NCBI RefSeq assembly: GCF_029846175.1
Contig: NZ_JARWAC010000021.1
Coordinates: 62,001-126,000, forward strand
Direction: 5' to 3'
DNA length: 64,000 nucleotides
DNA from: Sphaerisporangium sp. TRM90804
GTDB lineage: Bacteria > Actinomycetota > Actinomycetes > Streptosporangiales > Streptosporangiaceae
Positions within the stretch are counted from its first letter, which is position 1; the number at the start of each line of letters is the position of its first letter. Shown here piece after piece: positions 17,012 through 25,878 of the stretch. Position numbers and translations under genes: made by a program. Below the pieces are notes generated by a model. It ran no database searches. It saw only the letters and a program-made list of their open reading frames with translations, and was not told where the DNA came from.

Positions 17012-18979
17012 TCAGGCGGGGTTGAGGAGTTCCTTGGTCAGTTCCGCCGGGGTGGTCACGGGGGCGTGGCAGGTGAAGTGGCGGCAGACGTAGGCGGCGG
17101 GGTGGCCGTTCACGAGGGTGCGGCCCTCCATGAGGGGGACGTCGCCGTCGCCCAGGGCGATGACGGCGCCGGGGACGGCGGCCATGAGGGCGGCGCGGTG
17201 CAGGGCGGTGGTGCGCGGGTCGTCCAGGGGGCCGGCGATGGCGATCTCGGCCGGGCCGGCCAGCACGGCCTCGGCGACCGCCAGGCCCCAGCCGGCGAAA
17301 CGGGCGCTCTGGCGTTCGGTCAGGGCGGTCACGGTGCCGAGGGCGGCCTCGGCCGCCTCGCGGTGGCGGGTTGAGCCCGTGAGCGCGGCGTACGAGAGCA
17401 GGGCCCCGGCCGCCGCCGAGCGGCCCGAGGGGGTGGCGCCGTCGGTCGGGTCCTGGGGGCGCTGGAACAGCGCCTCGCCGTCGTCGGGGGTGTCGTAGAA
17501 GCCGCCGGAGCCGTCGGGGAAGTGTTCGAGCACGGTGTCGAGCAGCGCGCCCGCCCGGTCGAACCACCGCGTCTCGCCGGTCACCCCGTAGAGGGCGATG
17601 AACCCCTCCGCGACGTCGGCGTAGTCCTCCAGCACCCCGGCGTTCGCGCCCACCCGGCCGTCGCGGGAGGTCCGCCAGAGCCGTCCGTCCTGGACGTGCA
17701 CCCGGTCGAGCAGCTTGGCGGCGGTACGGGCGGCCCCGATCAGGTGGGGACGGTCGAACAGCGCGCCGGCCTCGGCCAGGGCGGCGACGGCCAGGCCGTT
17801 CCACGCGGCCACCACCTTGTCGTCCCTGCCCGGACGCACCCGCTGCTCGCGTGCCGTGAGCAGCTCCGCGCGCACGTCGTCGAACACCGCCTTGTCCGGC
17901 GGCTCCGACAGGAGCTGGAGCACCGAGGCGCCGTGCTCGAACGTGCCCTCGGGGGTCACGTTGAAGACGGCGGCGGCCCACTCGCCGCGCTTCTCGCCCA
18001 GCACGCGGCGTAGCTCGGCCGGGGTCCAGACGTAGAACTTGCCCTCCTCGCCCTCGCTGTCGGCGTCCAGCGCCGAGGCGAAGCCGCCCTCGGAGGTGCC
18101 GAGCTCGCGGAGCATCCACTCGGCCGTCTCCAGGGCGACGCGCTTGGCCAGCGGGTTCCCGGTGGAGCGCCACCAGTGGGCGTACACGCGCAGCAGCAGC
18201 GCGTTGTCGTACAGCATCTTCTCGAAGTGCGGCACCACCCAGCCGGCGTCCACGCTGTAGCGGGCGAAGCCGCCGCAGAGCTGGTCGTAGATGCCGCCCC
18301 GGGCCATGGCCTCCAGCGTCGCGCCGGCCATCTCGGTGGCCTCGTGGGTGCCGTGCCGGAGCAGGAACTCCAGGACCATGGACGGCGGGAACTTCGGCGC
18401 CCCGCCGAACCCGCCGCGCGCGGCGTCGAAGCTCTTCGCCAGGTCGCGCACGGCCTGCTCGGTGACCTCCCGGGTCGGCGCCGGCCCCGACGGGGTGACG
18501 GCGAACCGGCCGAGCTGCTCGACGACCCTGCCGCCGGCCGCCGCGACCTCGTCGCGGTCCTGACCCCACGCCTTGGATATGGCTCCCAGCAGCTGCTGGA
18601 ACTGCCGCCGGGGGAAGTAGGTGCCGGTGTAGAACGGGTGGCCCTCGGGGGTGGCGAACACCGTCATCGGCCACCCGCCCTGGCCGTTCATCGCGGTCGT
18701 GGCGTTCATGTAGACGGCGTCGACGTCGGGCCGCTCCTCGCGGTCGACCTTGACGTTGACGAACGCCTCGTTCATCATCCGCGCGGTCTGCGCGTCCTCG
18801 AAGGACTCGTGGGCCATCACGTGGCACCAGTGACAGGCGGAGTACCCCACCGACACCAGCAGCGGCACGTCTCTGCGGCGGGCCTCGGCGAAGGCCTCCT
18901 CACCCCATTCGAACCACTCCACGGGGTTGTCCGCATGCTGTAGCAGGTAGGGGCTCGTCGCGTTCTTCAGCCTGTTCAT
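17012..18979 (-). CDS. YyaL/SPATA20-type thioredoxin-fold protein
   Basis: 655 residues from the ATG at 18979, which has GGGAGAGG upstream; the longer frame from 19051 is unlikely. The N-terminus has [21 protein letters not shown] and a thioredoxin-like [13 protein letters not shown] with CxxC, then a long (alpha/alpha)6-barrel region resembling N-acylglucosamine 2-epimerase folds ([33 protein letters not shown]). The family is widespread in bacteria and animals and its role is not settled. It is cytoplasmic. It stands alone, convergent with DUF397 and divergent from the T-box/AspRS unit. Confidence 0.88.
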   Translation of the reverse strand: MNRLKNATSPYLLQHADNPVEWFEWGEEAFAEARRRDVPLLVSVGYSACHWCHVMAHESFEDAQTARMMNEAFVNVKVDREERPDVDAVYMNATTAMNGQGGWPMTVFATPEGHPFYTGTYFPRRQFQQLLGAISKAWGQDRDEVAAAGGRVVEQLGRFAVTPSGPAPTREVTEQAVRDLAKSFDAARGGFGGAPKFPPSMVLEFLLRHGTHEATEMAGATLEAMARGGIYDQLCGGFARYSVDAGWVVPHFEKMLYDNALLLRVYAHWWRSTGNPLAKRVALETAEWMLRELGTSEGGFASALDADSEGEEGKFYVWTPAELRRVLGEKRGEWAAAVFNVTPEGTFEHGASVLQLLSEPPDKAVFDDVRAELLTAREQRVRPGRDDKVVAAWNGLAVAALAEAGALFDRPHLIGAARTAAKLLDRVHVQDGRLWRTSRDGRVGANAGVLEDYADVAEGFIALYGVTGETRWFDRAGALLDTVLEHFPDGSGGFYDTPDDGEALFQRPQDPTDGATPSGRSAAAGALLSYAALTGSTRHREAAEAALGTVTALTERQSARFAGWGLAVAEAVLAGPAEIAIAGPLDDPRTTALHRAALMAAVPGAVIALGDGDVPLMEGRTLVNGHPAAYVCRHFTCHAPVTTPAELTKELLNPA

Positions 18980-19220
18980 GAAGACCTCTCCCGCGCACGG
19001 CGCGTGCCCTCTCCCGGCGAGGTGGACGGAGACCGCGTCACTGCTCTTCATGCACGATCCTCAGCTCAGTAAACCGACCTCGACCCACCGACAAATGTCG
19101 CGAATGTAACGCTTTCTGGGGAACCGGCCGCGCGCCACGAGGCCGCCGGCCCCGGCAGCGGAAGCGTGATCGCCACGCTCGGTGACAGACCGTTCTCGGT
19201 TATGCTTTTCGGCAAAGCTG

Positions 19221-19500
19221 TGACGAAGCCGAGTAGGCCGGGCCCGGGCGAGTCACGAGAGAGCTGCCGACGCTGGAAAGGCGGCCTCGCTTCCCGGCCG
19301 AAGACCCTTCTGAGCTGCGGGGAGGAACGGCGGCGCCGCTTGCCGCGCCGTCCAATGCCCCGCCGGTCGGCCTCCGTGATCGGGCGCGATGAGGCTTCGC
19401 CGTCGGCGAGGCGAAGGTGTGGTGGCACCGCGAGCGAAACGTCCCTGCTCGCCCGCACCTGCCAGGGACTCCGCTTGTCGCTTGTGTCCGTGGAGTAGCC
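19221..19500 (+). promoter_or_regulatory. T-box leader, Asp (GAC) specifier
   Basis: The leader shows a full T-box plan. AGTA (19232-19235) on the 5' side of Stem I faces GAA (19300-19302), followed by GAC (19303-19305) as specifier. The upper stem GGCCGGG / CCCGGCC, an AGAGAG bulge near 19258 and the apical hairpin CTGCC...GGCGG lie between. Stem III is CTTCGCC / GGCGAAG (19394-19415). The T-box core GGTGGCACCGCG follows, with TGGC (19423-19426) matching tRNA ending GCCA, i.e. discriminator G as in tRNA-Asp. Downstream GTCCCTG/CAGGGAC can form a competing hairpin, and ACTCC (19468-19472) can pair with GGAGT (19492-19496) just before the aspS ATG. Control is therefore probably at translation, perhaps with termination too. 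Confidence 0.8.
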
Positions 19501-20799
19501 ATGCGAATTCTTTCCTCCCAGGTGTCGAAGCACGTCGGGGACGAGGTGACCCTCGCCGGATGGCTGCATCGAGTCCGCCCGCTGAAGTCGGTGACCTTCG
19601 CCGTACTGCGCGACCGGGACGGGCTCGTGCAGGTCGTGGCGGCCGACCCCGAGCTCGTGACGCGGCTCGCCGACCTTCCCGAGGAGACCGTGGTCGAGGT
19701 GGTGGGCACGGCCACGGCCAACGTCCAGGCGCCCGGCGGCGTGGAGATCACCTCTCCGTCCGTGCGCGCGCTGTCGGAGCCGGCGCTCACGCCGCCGTTC
19801 GACCTCTACCGGCCGGTCGTCACCGCGGCCCTGCCCACCGTCCTGGACAACGCGGCGGTCGCCCTGCGCCACCCGCGGCTGCGCGCGCCGTTCGAGATCA
19901 CCGCGGCGTCGGTGGCGGGTTTCCGGCGCGCGCTCGAACGGCTCGACTTCACCGAGGTGCACACGCCCAAGGTCGTCTCCTCGGCCACCGAGTCGGGGGC
20001 CAACGTGTTCGCGCTCGACTGGTTCGGCCGGAAGGCGTACCTGGCGCAGTCCCCGCAGTTCTACAAGCAGACCATGGTCGGGGTCTTCGAGCGGGTGTAC
20101 GAGGTGGGCCCGGTGTTCCGCGCCGAACCGCACGACACGGCGCGGCACCTGGCCCAGTACACGAGCCTCGACGCCGAGATGGGCTTCGTGACCGACCATC
20201 GCGACGTGATGGCCGTGGTCCGCGAGGCCGTGGCCGACATGGTGGCCTCGGTCGCCGAGCGCGCCTCGGCGGCGGTCGACCTGCTCGGCGTCCGGCTGCC
20301 GGACGTGCCGCGCGAGATCCCCGCCATCCACTTCGCCGACGCGCAGGAGCTTCTGGCCCGCGAGACGGGGGAGGACCCGCGGGGCGAGCCCGACCTGGCT
20401 CCGGCGCACGAGCGATGGCTGTGCGAGTGGGCCCTTCGCGAGCACGGCTCGGAGTTCCTCTTCGTCACCGGCTACCCCATGGTCAAGCGCCCGTTCTACA
20501 CCCACCCTGAGCCGGGCCGTCCGGAGTACTCCAACAGCTTCGACCTGCTCTTCCGCGGCCTCGAACTGGTCACCGGCGGGCAGCGGCTACACCGCCACTC
20601 CGACTACCTGGCCGCCCTGGAGGCCCGGGGGGAGAGCCCCGGCCCGTACGCCGGCTACCTCGCCGCCTTCGCGCACGGCATGCCGCCGCACGGCGGGTTC
20701 GCGCTGGGCCTGGAGCGGTTCGTCGCCCGGCTGACCGGCGCCGACAACATCCGCTGGACCACCCTGTTCCCGCGCGACCTGCACCGCCTGGCCCCCTGA
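19501..20799 (+). CDS. aspS: Archaeal-type, probably non-discriminating aspartyl-tRNA synthetase
   Basis: 432 residues, against about 590 for ordinary bacterial AspRS; the bacterial GAD insertion is absent. An N-terminal OB anticodon-binding domain (GWLHRVRPLK...VLRDRDGLVQVV) is followed by the class II core with motif 2 (VGPVFRAEPHD), QYTSLDAEMGF and motif 3 (PHGGFALGLERF). In the anticodon domain the position after GWL is His; in studied AspRSs His here goes with non-discriminating enzymes and Trp with discriminating ones, so it may also charge tRNA-Asn for later amidation. It is preceded by the T-box leader and by GGAGT four bases before the ATG. It is probably a second AspRS in this genome, but that cannot be tested here. 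Confidence 0.85.
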   Translation: MRILSSQVSKHVGDEVTLAGWLHRVRPLKSVTFAVLRDRDGLVQVVAADPELVTRLADLPEETVVEVVGTATANVQAPGGVEITSPSVRALSEPALTPPFDLYRPVVTAALPTVLDNAAVALRHPRLRAPFEITAASVAGFRRALERLDFTEVHTPKVVSSATESGANVFALDWFGRKAYLAQSPQFYKQTMVGVFERVYEVGPVFRAEPHDTARHLAQYTSLDAEMGFVTDHRDVMAVVREAVADMVASVAERASAAVDLLGVRLPDVPREIPAIHFADAQELLARETGEDPRGEPDLAPAHERWLCEWALREHGSEFLFVTGYPMVKRPFYTHPEPGRPEYSNSFDLLFRGLELVTGGQRLHRHSDYLAALEARGESPGPYAGYLAAFAHGMPPHGGFALGLERFVARLTGADNIRWTTLFPRDLHRLAP

Positions 20800-20805
20800 C
20801 CGGCG

Positions 20806-20831
20806 CGCCCCCGCTGTCGGAGGCGGGGGCG
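20806..20831 (+). terminator. Terminator hairpin of aspS
   Basis: A perfect 9-bp stem (CGCCCCCGC / GCGGGGGCG) with an 8-nt loop begins seven bases after the aspS stop codon. Confidence 0.7.
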
Positions 20832-20917
20832 TCCGGGCGGTGGCCCCGGTGAACCCGGGACGTCGGAGAGACCGGGTGCGGCGGGATGCGCGGCGGCCAC
20901 GCCGGAGCCGGCTGGAG

Positions 20918-21007
20918 TCAGCCGGAGGTGACGAGGTAGGCGACGCCGAGCAGGACGACGACCGGGATCAGCCACATGACAACCTCGACCGCGAACTCCT
21001 TGTTCAT
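20918..21007 (-). CDS. Single-helix membrane peptide, 29 aa
   Basis: The ATG at 21007 has GAGGAGAG eight bases upstream, a strong ribosome site. The product is a short charged start (MNKEF) and one hydrophobic helix (VVMWLIPVVVLLGVAYLV) ending TSG. A longer in-frame start at 21139 would add a hydrophilic, unconvincing leader. Similar very small membrane peptides are often missed by gene callers. Function unknown. Confidence 0.5.
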   Translation of the reverse strand: MNKEFAVEVVMWLIPVVVLLGVAYLVTSG

Positions 21008-21393
21008 GCCCGAACTCTCCTCATGCACCTCGGTGGCGATATCCCCCCGCAGCTTAACGGTGTTCTCGGACGACGCGTTCACCAGCTCGGCGGACCCGCG
21101 AGGGAGGGGTGGCCGACCGTCATCTCCCGGCCCTGGCACGACCAGCCGTTCTGTTCCTGGAGCCTCGTGCGTTCGGCGGCCGACTGGACGAGCCTCGGTG
21201 ATGCGAAGCTCGGCGCCCGTGAACGGGCACCGGTGAGATCTTGTCCCAGCGTGTGGTGGAATCCGCAGGTCAGGGGTGGGTTCGCATCCCAGATCATCCC
21301 AGCGTCCCGGCGCCCTTCCGCGTACGGGTTCGGCGTGGTTCTGTCGGGGGGCGGACGAGCCAGGGGCCGTCCGTGAAAGAGGAGAGGAGATCG
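21008..21393. other. Intergenic region, no gene seen
   Basis: 386 bp between the small membrane peptide and the secreted-protein gene. Open frames here have poor codon use and no ribosome sites. The last 25 bases hold the strong GAGGAGAGGAG site of the following gene. I see no repeat, RNA or clear promoter. Confidence 0.5.
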
Positions 21394-21861
21394 ATGCGTT
21401 CTCGACCTACCACCCTTGCGGGGAGTGCCGTGGTCCTGGCTCTGGGGCTGGGGGTGCTGCCGATGATGTCGGCTGGCGCCGCCCACGCGGGGACCACCGA
21501 GGCTCGGGCCGGGTCCGCCGGCGCGACCGCGCTGGCGCCGCTCTCGCGAGTGCACAACCGGACGAACATGAACATCACAGCCAGGAAAGACTGGACGTGC
21601 AGTTCGGGCACCACGGGGAGTTCCAGCACCGGATGCGTCGGTGGGGCGAGCAGAACGGTCGCGGCGTACGACAAGACGCCTTTGACCGAGGACTGGGACG
21701 TCGTCCAGGTGGACGCGGGCTGGTGCTACTCGATCAAGTTCGTCCTCCCGTACAAGGAGTGGACGCTCCAGTTCAACCGTGCGGGCGCGAGCAACCTGTA
21801 CGTCAAGGTGGAGGACCACGGCGACGCGTACGTCATGTCGCAGAAGTACGGCGGCTGCTGA
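21394..21861 (+). CDS. Small secreted protein of unknown function
   Basis: 155 residues from the ATG at 21394, which is preceded by AGGAGAGGAGATCG. The N-terminus is a classical signal peptide: MRSRP, a hydrophobic core (SAVVLALGLGVLPMMSAGA) and an AHA cleavage site near residue 32. The mature part has four cysteines (WTCSS, TGCVG, GWCYS, YGGC), suggesting two disulfides, and several aromatic beta-like segments (YSIKFVLPYKEWTLQFN). I do not recognise the family. It is alone between aspS and a convergent membrane regulator. Confidence 0.75.
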   Translation: MRSRPTTLAGSAVVLALGLGVLPMMSAGAAHAGTTEARAGSAGATALAPLSRVHNRTNMNITARKDWTCSSGTTGSSSTGCVGGASRTVAAYDKTPLTEDWDVVQVDAGWCYSIKFVLPYKEWTLQFNRAGASNLYVKVEDHGDAYVMSQKYGGC

Positions 21862-21935
21862 GTGGCCGACGGGACGTTCCAGCTGACACCGTCGGACACG
21901 GGGGCTCGCCGGTGCGCCGGAGGTAGCCGTCGGGA

Positions 21936-21968
21936 GGGGATCGCGTTCGCGTCGCGGACGCGATCCCC
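21936..21968. terminator. Bidirectional terminator hairpin
   Basis: A perfect 11-bp stem (GGGGATCGCGT / ACGCGATCCCC) with an 11-nt loop lies between the stops of two convergent genes. Confidence 0.75.
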
Positions 21969-21983
21969 GTGCCCTACTACGGC

Positions 21984-23873
21984 TCAGGGACTCTCGGGCC
22001 GGTCCTCGATCAGGACGGGATCCTCGCCCACGGTGATCGTGTCTCCCGGCCGCACCGGGACGCTGGTGCCGTCGAGCCGGCGCGCCGCGTCGGCCCGGGG
22101 GCCGGCCGTGGTGGCGGCCGTTCCCGCGACGGCCCAGCGCAGCGTCGCGGTGTAGCGGCGGTCGGGCTCGGTGATGGTGAGCTCACACTGCCACACGTTC
22201 TCGGGCAGGCCGATCGCCAGGCCCTGCCCGCACGATCGGCTCTCGGCGTAGGCGAGCCAGCGCTGCAGCTGCTCCACGGCCAGCGCCGCGCGGGTGGGGG
22301 CACCCCCCTCTGCCTGCAGGACGATGGGGATCTTCGTGCCGCCCCAGTTGTAGAAGTACATCCTTTCGAGGTTGAAGTGTCGCGCGTACAGGCCGGTGAG
22401 GTAGAAGCGCACGGCGTAGTCGCGAGCCCGGACCTCGTCGAGCGGGCGTTCCAGCGGGATGGAGTACGCGGTGCCGGTGCTCCACAGCCGAGGCTGGACA
22501 CCCGCCTCATGCATCACCCGGTCGACCGTCGCCGCGAGCGCGAGCATGCTCTCCGGCGGGTCCGAAGCGGTTCGCTGGTACAGCTTGATCCCCGCGACGT
22601 CGCAGTGGCCGTACCCGCCGAGCTCCGCGAACCGCCGCAGCACGGCGCGCCCCTCATTCGTCCACAACTGCCCCATCCCCGGGCAGACGACGGTCGCCGC
22701 GCGGTCCGCGGCCCTGATGATCGCGCTGGCCCGCCGGGTCATCTCGACCAGCGTCTCGACGCTTCCGGCGTAGAAACGGCGGTCGTTGGCGAGCACCCAC
22801 AGCTCGTAGGCTTCGATGCGCCCCTTGTACCGCTCGGTGAGGGCGCGCACGAACGTGTCCCAGTCGGCCAGCGCGTCGGGCGGCGAGGCCCGCGAGCCGT
22901 CCGGGTACGGTGCCGAGGGCCCCGCGGGGCTGGCCCAGGGGGGCGTCCCGCCGAACACGAACAGCGCCGGCAGCCCCGCCTTCTGGGCCCCGCCGACCAG
23001 CCGGTCGAGGGCCGACCAGTCGAACTCGTCCCGCTCCGGCTGGAGCTGGGCCCAGCGCGTCTCGCCATCCCACAGCCGCACGGCGCCGACCCGGAAACCG
23101 GGCATGGTGCCGGTGGCGCTGTTGATGGTGACGCCGAACAGGGTGCGGGGCACCGGAGCGGGAACCCTGCTCCACGCGGGCCCGGTGATCCACTGGGTGG
23201 CCGTCTGACGCGCCGGCCCGCCCGGCGGCGGGGCGCTGGTGCTGAGCACCACGAGACACACGATCACGAGCGCCGCACCGAGGAGCGCCATCCCCAGCCG
23301 CATCGCGACGTGCGAGGGCGACCTCGGGCCACCGCCGGGCGCGTCCGGCGTGCCGGAAACGCCGGGCACGGCAGGCGTGTCGGGTAGAACGCGCACGTCG
23401 CGCACATCGGGTGCGTCACGCGGGTCGCGTGTGTCGGGTACGTCGCGCAGGTCGGGTGCGTCGGGCGTGTCACTCGCGTCGGGCGCGTCCGGCATGTGGG
23501 CCGTCGAGCCTGGCGCGGAGATCTCCGGCGTGGGCCGGTCCGCCGCCGGGGAGTCCATCGCGTGGGAGTCCGTCGCCCCGCGGCCGGGATCCGGGGAGGG
23601 GACGGCGTGGTCGGCGGACCGCGCCTCCCGCGAGGCCGGAGGGCCCCCGGCCGCGGCCCACCGCCGGTAGAGCTCGTCCAGCTCGTCCTTGGTCGCGCCG
23701 CAGGCCTTCGCGATGCGCTCCAGCGGCCCGTAGCTGTCCGGGATGATCGCGCCTCGGCAGTAGCGGTGCACGGTCGACCTGCTCATCCCCGTGCGCAGCC
23801 CCAGCGCCTCATATGTGCGGCCGCTACGGAGCTTCAGCTCCGACAGCAACTGGGCCACCCGCTCCGCAGACAC
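21984..23873 (-). CDS. Membrane-anchored helix-turn-helix protein with degenerate glycoside-hydrolase domain
   Basis: 629 residues from a GTG with GAGGCGAGG upstream; a longer frame from a TTG at 23921 is less likely. Residues 5-65 are an XRE-like helix-turn-helix (YEALGLRTGMSRSTVHRYCRG). Residues about 85-185 are a Pro/Asp/Arg linker with repeated DAPD/VRD units. A membrane helix (about 189-212, MALLGAALVIVCLVVLSTS) is followed by a TIM-barrel resembling clan A hydrolases (RLWDGETRWAQLQPERDEFD, FVFGGTPPWAS). Where active members have W-N-E-P, this has ELWVLAND (about 357-364); where they have the nucleophile in LWxTEAGY, this has LWSTGTAYS. Both catalytic Glu are lost, so the outer domain is probably a binding or sensing module signalling to the cytoplasmic DNA-binding domain. 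Confidence 0.75.
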   Translation of the reverse strand: MSAERVAQLLSELKLRSGRTYEALGLRTGMSRSTVHRYCRGAIIPDSYGPLERIAKACGATKDELDELYRRWAAAGGPPASREARSADHAVPSPDPGRGATDSHAMDSPAADRPTPEISAPGSTAHMPDAPDASDTPDAPDLRDVPDTRDPRDAPDVRDVRVLPDTPAVPGVSGTPDAPGGGPRSPSHVAMRLGMALLGAALVIVCLVVLSTSAPPPGGPARQTATQWITGPAWSRVPAPVPRTLFGVTINSATGTMPGFRVGAVRLWDGETRWAQLQPERDEFDWSALDRLVGGAQKAGLPALFVFGGTPPWASPAGPSAPYPDGSRASPPDALADWDTFVRALTERYKGRIEAYELWVLANDRRFYAGSVETLVEMTRRASAIIRAADRAATVVCPGMGQLWTNEGRAVLRRFAELGGYGHCDVAGIKLYQRTASDPPESMLALAATVDRVMHEAGVQPRLWSTGTAYSIPLERPLDEVRARDYAVRFYLTGLYARHFNLERMYFYNWGGTKIPIVLQAEGGAPTRAALAVEQLQRWLAYAESRSCGQGLAIGLPENVWQCELTITEPDRRYTATLRWAVAGTAATTAGPRADAARRLDGTSVPVRPGDTITVGEDPVLIEDRPESP

Positions 23874-23985
23874 TCCGCCACCTCGCCTCACCGAGCCCGG
23901 GGGTGGATTATCACAGAACAAGGTGAATGCCCGACAACACGTATTTCCGCGGCCCGTCCTCCGGCTCCGCCGGCGACCGTCGGAC

Positions 23986-24861
23986 CTACGGCGCGTCCGT
24001 GCTGACGTGGGTGTTCACGGCGGTGACGCGGAGGAAGGCGAGCTGCTCCGCGGGCGGTGATCCGGCGGGCGCCGTGTATACGATGATCTTGAGGTCCGCC
24101 CCCGGGACGGTGAGGACGTCGCAGTCGAGGGTGACGTCCCCGACGAGGGGGTGGACGATGGTCTTCTTGGCGTGGAGGTGCTGCCCCACGGCTCCCTGGG
24201 ACCAGAGCTGGGCGAAGCGAGGGCTGTGCGCCTGGCACTCGCCGATGAGCTGGTGCAGGCCCGGGTCGTCGGGGTAGGTGGCCTCCGCGGTGCGCAGGTC
24301 GGCGACGAGGGCGGCCTCCAAGTCGCCTTGGCCGTCTTGACCGCCTTCGGAGCGCACGGGCCAGTGCCCGCGGGTGGGCGGGGGCAGGAAGGTGTCGAGC
24401 ACCAGGTTGCGCCGGCCCTCCGGGATCTGGGCGGGGTCGCCCAGCAGCGCCGACCACAGGGGCGTCCACGTCAGCAGGGTCCAGTCCGCGCCGAAGACGG
24501 CCAGGGGCTGGTCTCCGAGCCCGGCGAGCAGGCGCTGGACGCTGGGCGGGATGTGCGTCGAGACACGTCCGGGCGCGGGCGGCGGCAGGTGCGCGAGGCG
24601 GTAGAGGTGATCACGTTCGGCCGCCTCCAGTTGCAGGGCGCGGGCCAGCGCCTGCGCGACCTGCTCGGAGGGCCGGGTGGCGCGACCCTGCTCCAGGCGG
24701 ACGAGGTAGTCCACCGACAGGCCCGCCAGCGTGGCGAGCTCTTCGCGACGCAGGCCGGCGGCGCGGCGTCCCCCGGTGCGCGGCAGGCCGACATCGGCCG
24801 GGGCGAGCCGGTCACGCCAGCGGCGCAGCGCGACGCCCAGCGGGTTGCGTTCGTTGGTCAC
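23986..24861 (-). CDS. MmyB-type XRE transcriptional regulator
   Basis: 291 residues. The N-terminal helix-turn-helix contains GRRAAGLRREELATLAGLSV and YLVRLEQGR, diagnostic of the MmyB class. The remaining 200 residues are the MmyB ligand-binding (PAS-like) domain with WTLLTWTPLWSALLGD and RTAEATYPDDPGLHQLIGE. Such proteins usually repress a divergent oxidoreductase gene and respond to fatty acids or similar ligands. Here the divergent neighbour is an SDR 170 bp away, the typical arrangement. The spacer holds TTGAC and paired TACCGC motifs that may be promoter and operator. Confidence 0.9.
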   Translation of the reverse strand: MTNERNPLGVALRRWRDRLAPADVGLPRTGGRRAAGLRREELATLAGLSVDYLVRLEQGRATRPSEQVAQALARALQLEAAERDHLYRLAHLPPPAPGRVSTHIPPSVQRLLAGLGDQPLAVFGADWTLLTWTPLWSALLGDPAQIPEGRRNLVLDTFLPPPTRGHWPVRSEGGQDGQGDLEAALVADLRTAEATYPDDPGLHQLIGECQAHSPRFAQLWSQGAVGQHLHAKKTIVHPLVGDVTLDCDVLTVPGADLKIIVYTAPAGSPPAEQLAFLRVTAVNTHVSTDAP

Positions 24862-25031
24862 GCCCCCAGTGTCGCGCAGGAGCGGCCGCCGAGAGTGGTA
24901 CCGCGAGTCCTACCGCCGCGAGAGGCACTGGTTGACGGTCCGGCGCCCGACCACGCTGAAGGCACGACGGCGGGAGCCACTCGATCGAGGGTGACGCTCC
25001 GCGCCGCTTCCCCGAGAGAGGCGGTCCTCTG

Positions 25032-25808
25032 ATGTCCACCACCACGGTCACCGGCCTGCTGGACGGCAAGTCCACCCTGGTCATCGGCGCGAGCCAGGGT
25101 ATCGGCGCCGCCGCCGCCCGGCACTTCGCCGCCCAGGGCGCCCGGCTCGTCATCGGCTCGCGCAACGTCGAAGCGCTCGAAGCCCTGCGCGACGAGCTGC
25201 GGGGTCAGGGGCACGAGGTCGAGGCGGTCGGCGTCGACGTCACCGACCGCGCCACGATCGACGCCGCCGTGCGGAAGGCGTGCGACCTGTACGGGCGTCT
25301 GGACGCGGCGTTCAACAACGCGGGCGTCGGCGCCGTGGAGTCGTTCCACGAGTTCACCGAGAAGGCCTATGATCACCTGCTGGACGTCAACCTCAAGGGC
25401 GTCTTCCTGTCGATGCAGGCGGAGATCAAGGCCATGCTCGCCTCCGGCGGCGGCGCGATCGTCAACACCAGCAGCGTCGGAGGCCTGGTCGGCAACTTCG
25501 GCATGGCCCCGTACATCGCCGCCAAGCACGGTGTGATCGGCCTGACCAAGGCGGCCGCTTTCGAGTACGGCCGGCTGAACCTGCGCGTCAACGCCCTCGC
25601 GCCCGGTTCCACGGCCACCGAGATGTTCCTGGGCGGCATGGAGCACGCCCCCGCCGAGATCGTCGCCAAGTTCAACACCTTCAGCCCGATGAACCGCATC
25701 GGCCAGCCCTTGGAGATCGCCACCGCCGCCGCCTGGCTCCTTTCCGACCAGGCCGGCTACGTCACCGGCGCCACGATGCCCGTCGACGGCGGCTTCCTGC
25801 TCGCTTGA
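25032..25808 (+). CDS. SDR-family oxidoreductase
   Basis: 258 residues of a classical short-chain dehydrogenase/reductase. The NAD(P) loop is VIGASQGIGAAAARHF; NNAGVGAV and the Ser-Tyr-Lys triad (NTSSVGG, YIAAKHG) are intact; the C-terminus YVTGATMPVDGGFLLA is standard. An Arg after the second strand (GSRN) favours NADP. Substrate unknown. The divergent MmyB regulator probably controls it. Confidence 0.9.
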   Translation: MSTTTVTGLLDGKSTLVIGASQGIGAAAARHFAAQGARLVIGSRNVEALEALRDELRGQGHEVEAVGVDVTDRATIDAAVRKACDLYGRLDAAFNNAGVGAVESFHEFTEKAYDHLLDVNLKGVFLSMQAEIKAMLASGGGAIVNTSSVGGLVGNFGMAPYIAAKHGVIGLTKAAAFEYGRLNLRVNALAPGSTATEMFLGGMEHAPAEIVAKFNTFSPMNRIGQPLEIATAAAWLLSDQAGYVTGATMPVDGGFLLA

Positions 25809-25878
25809 CCCCGCGCGCCCGTACAGCGTGTCCGCCCATCGGCGAGGGAGCTGAGACGGCGGCCCGGTGACGCCTCCC

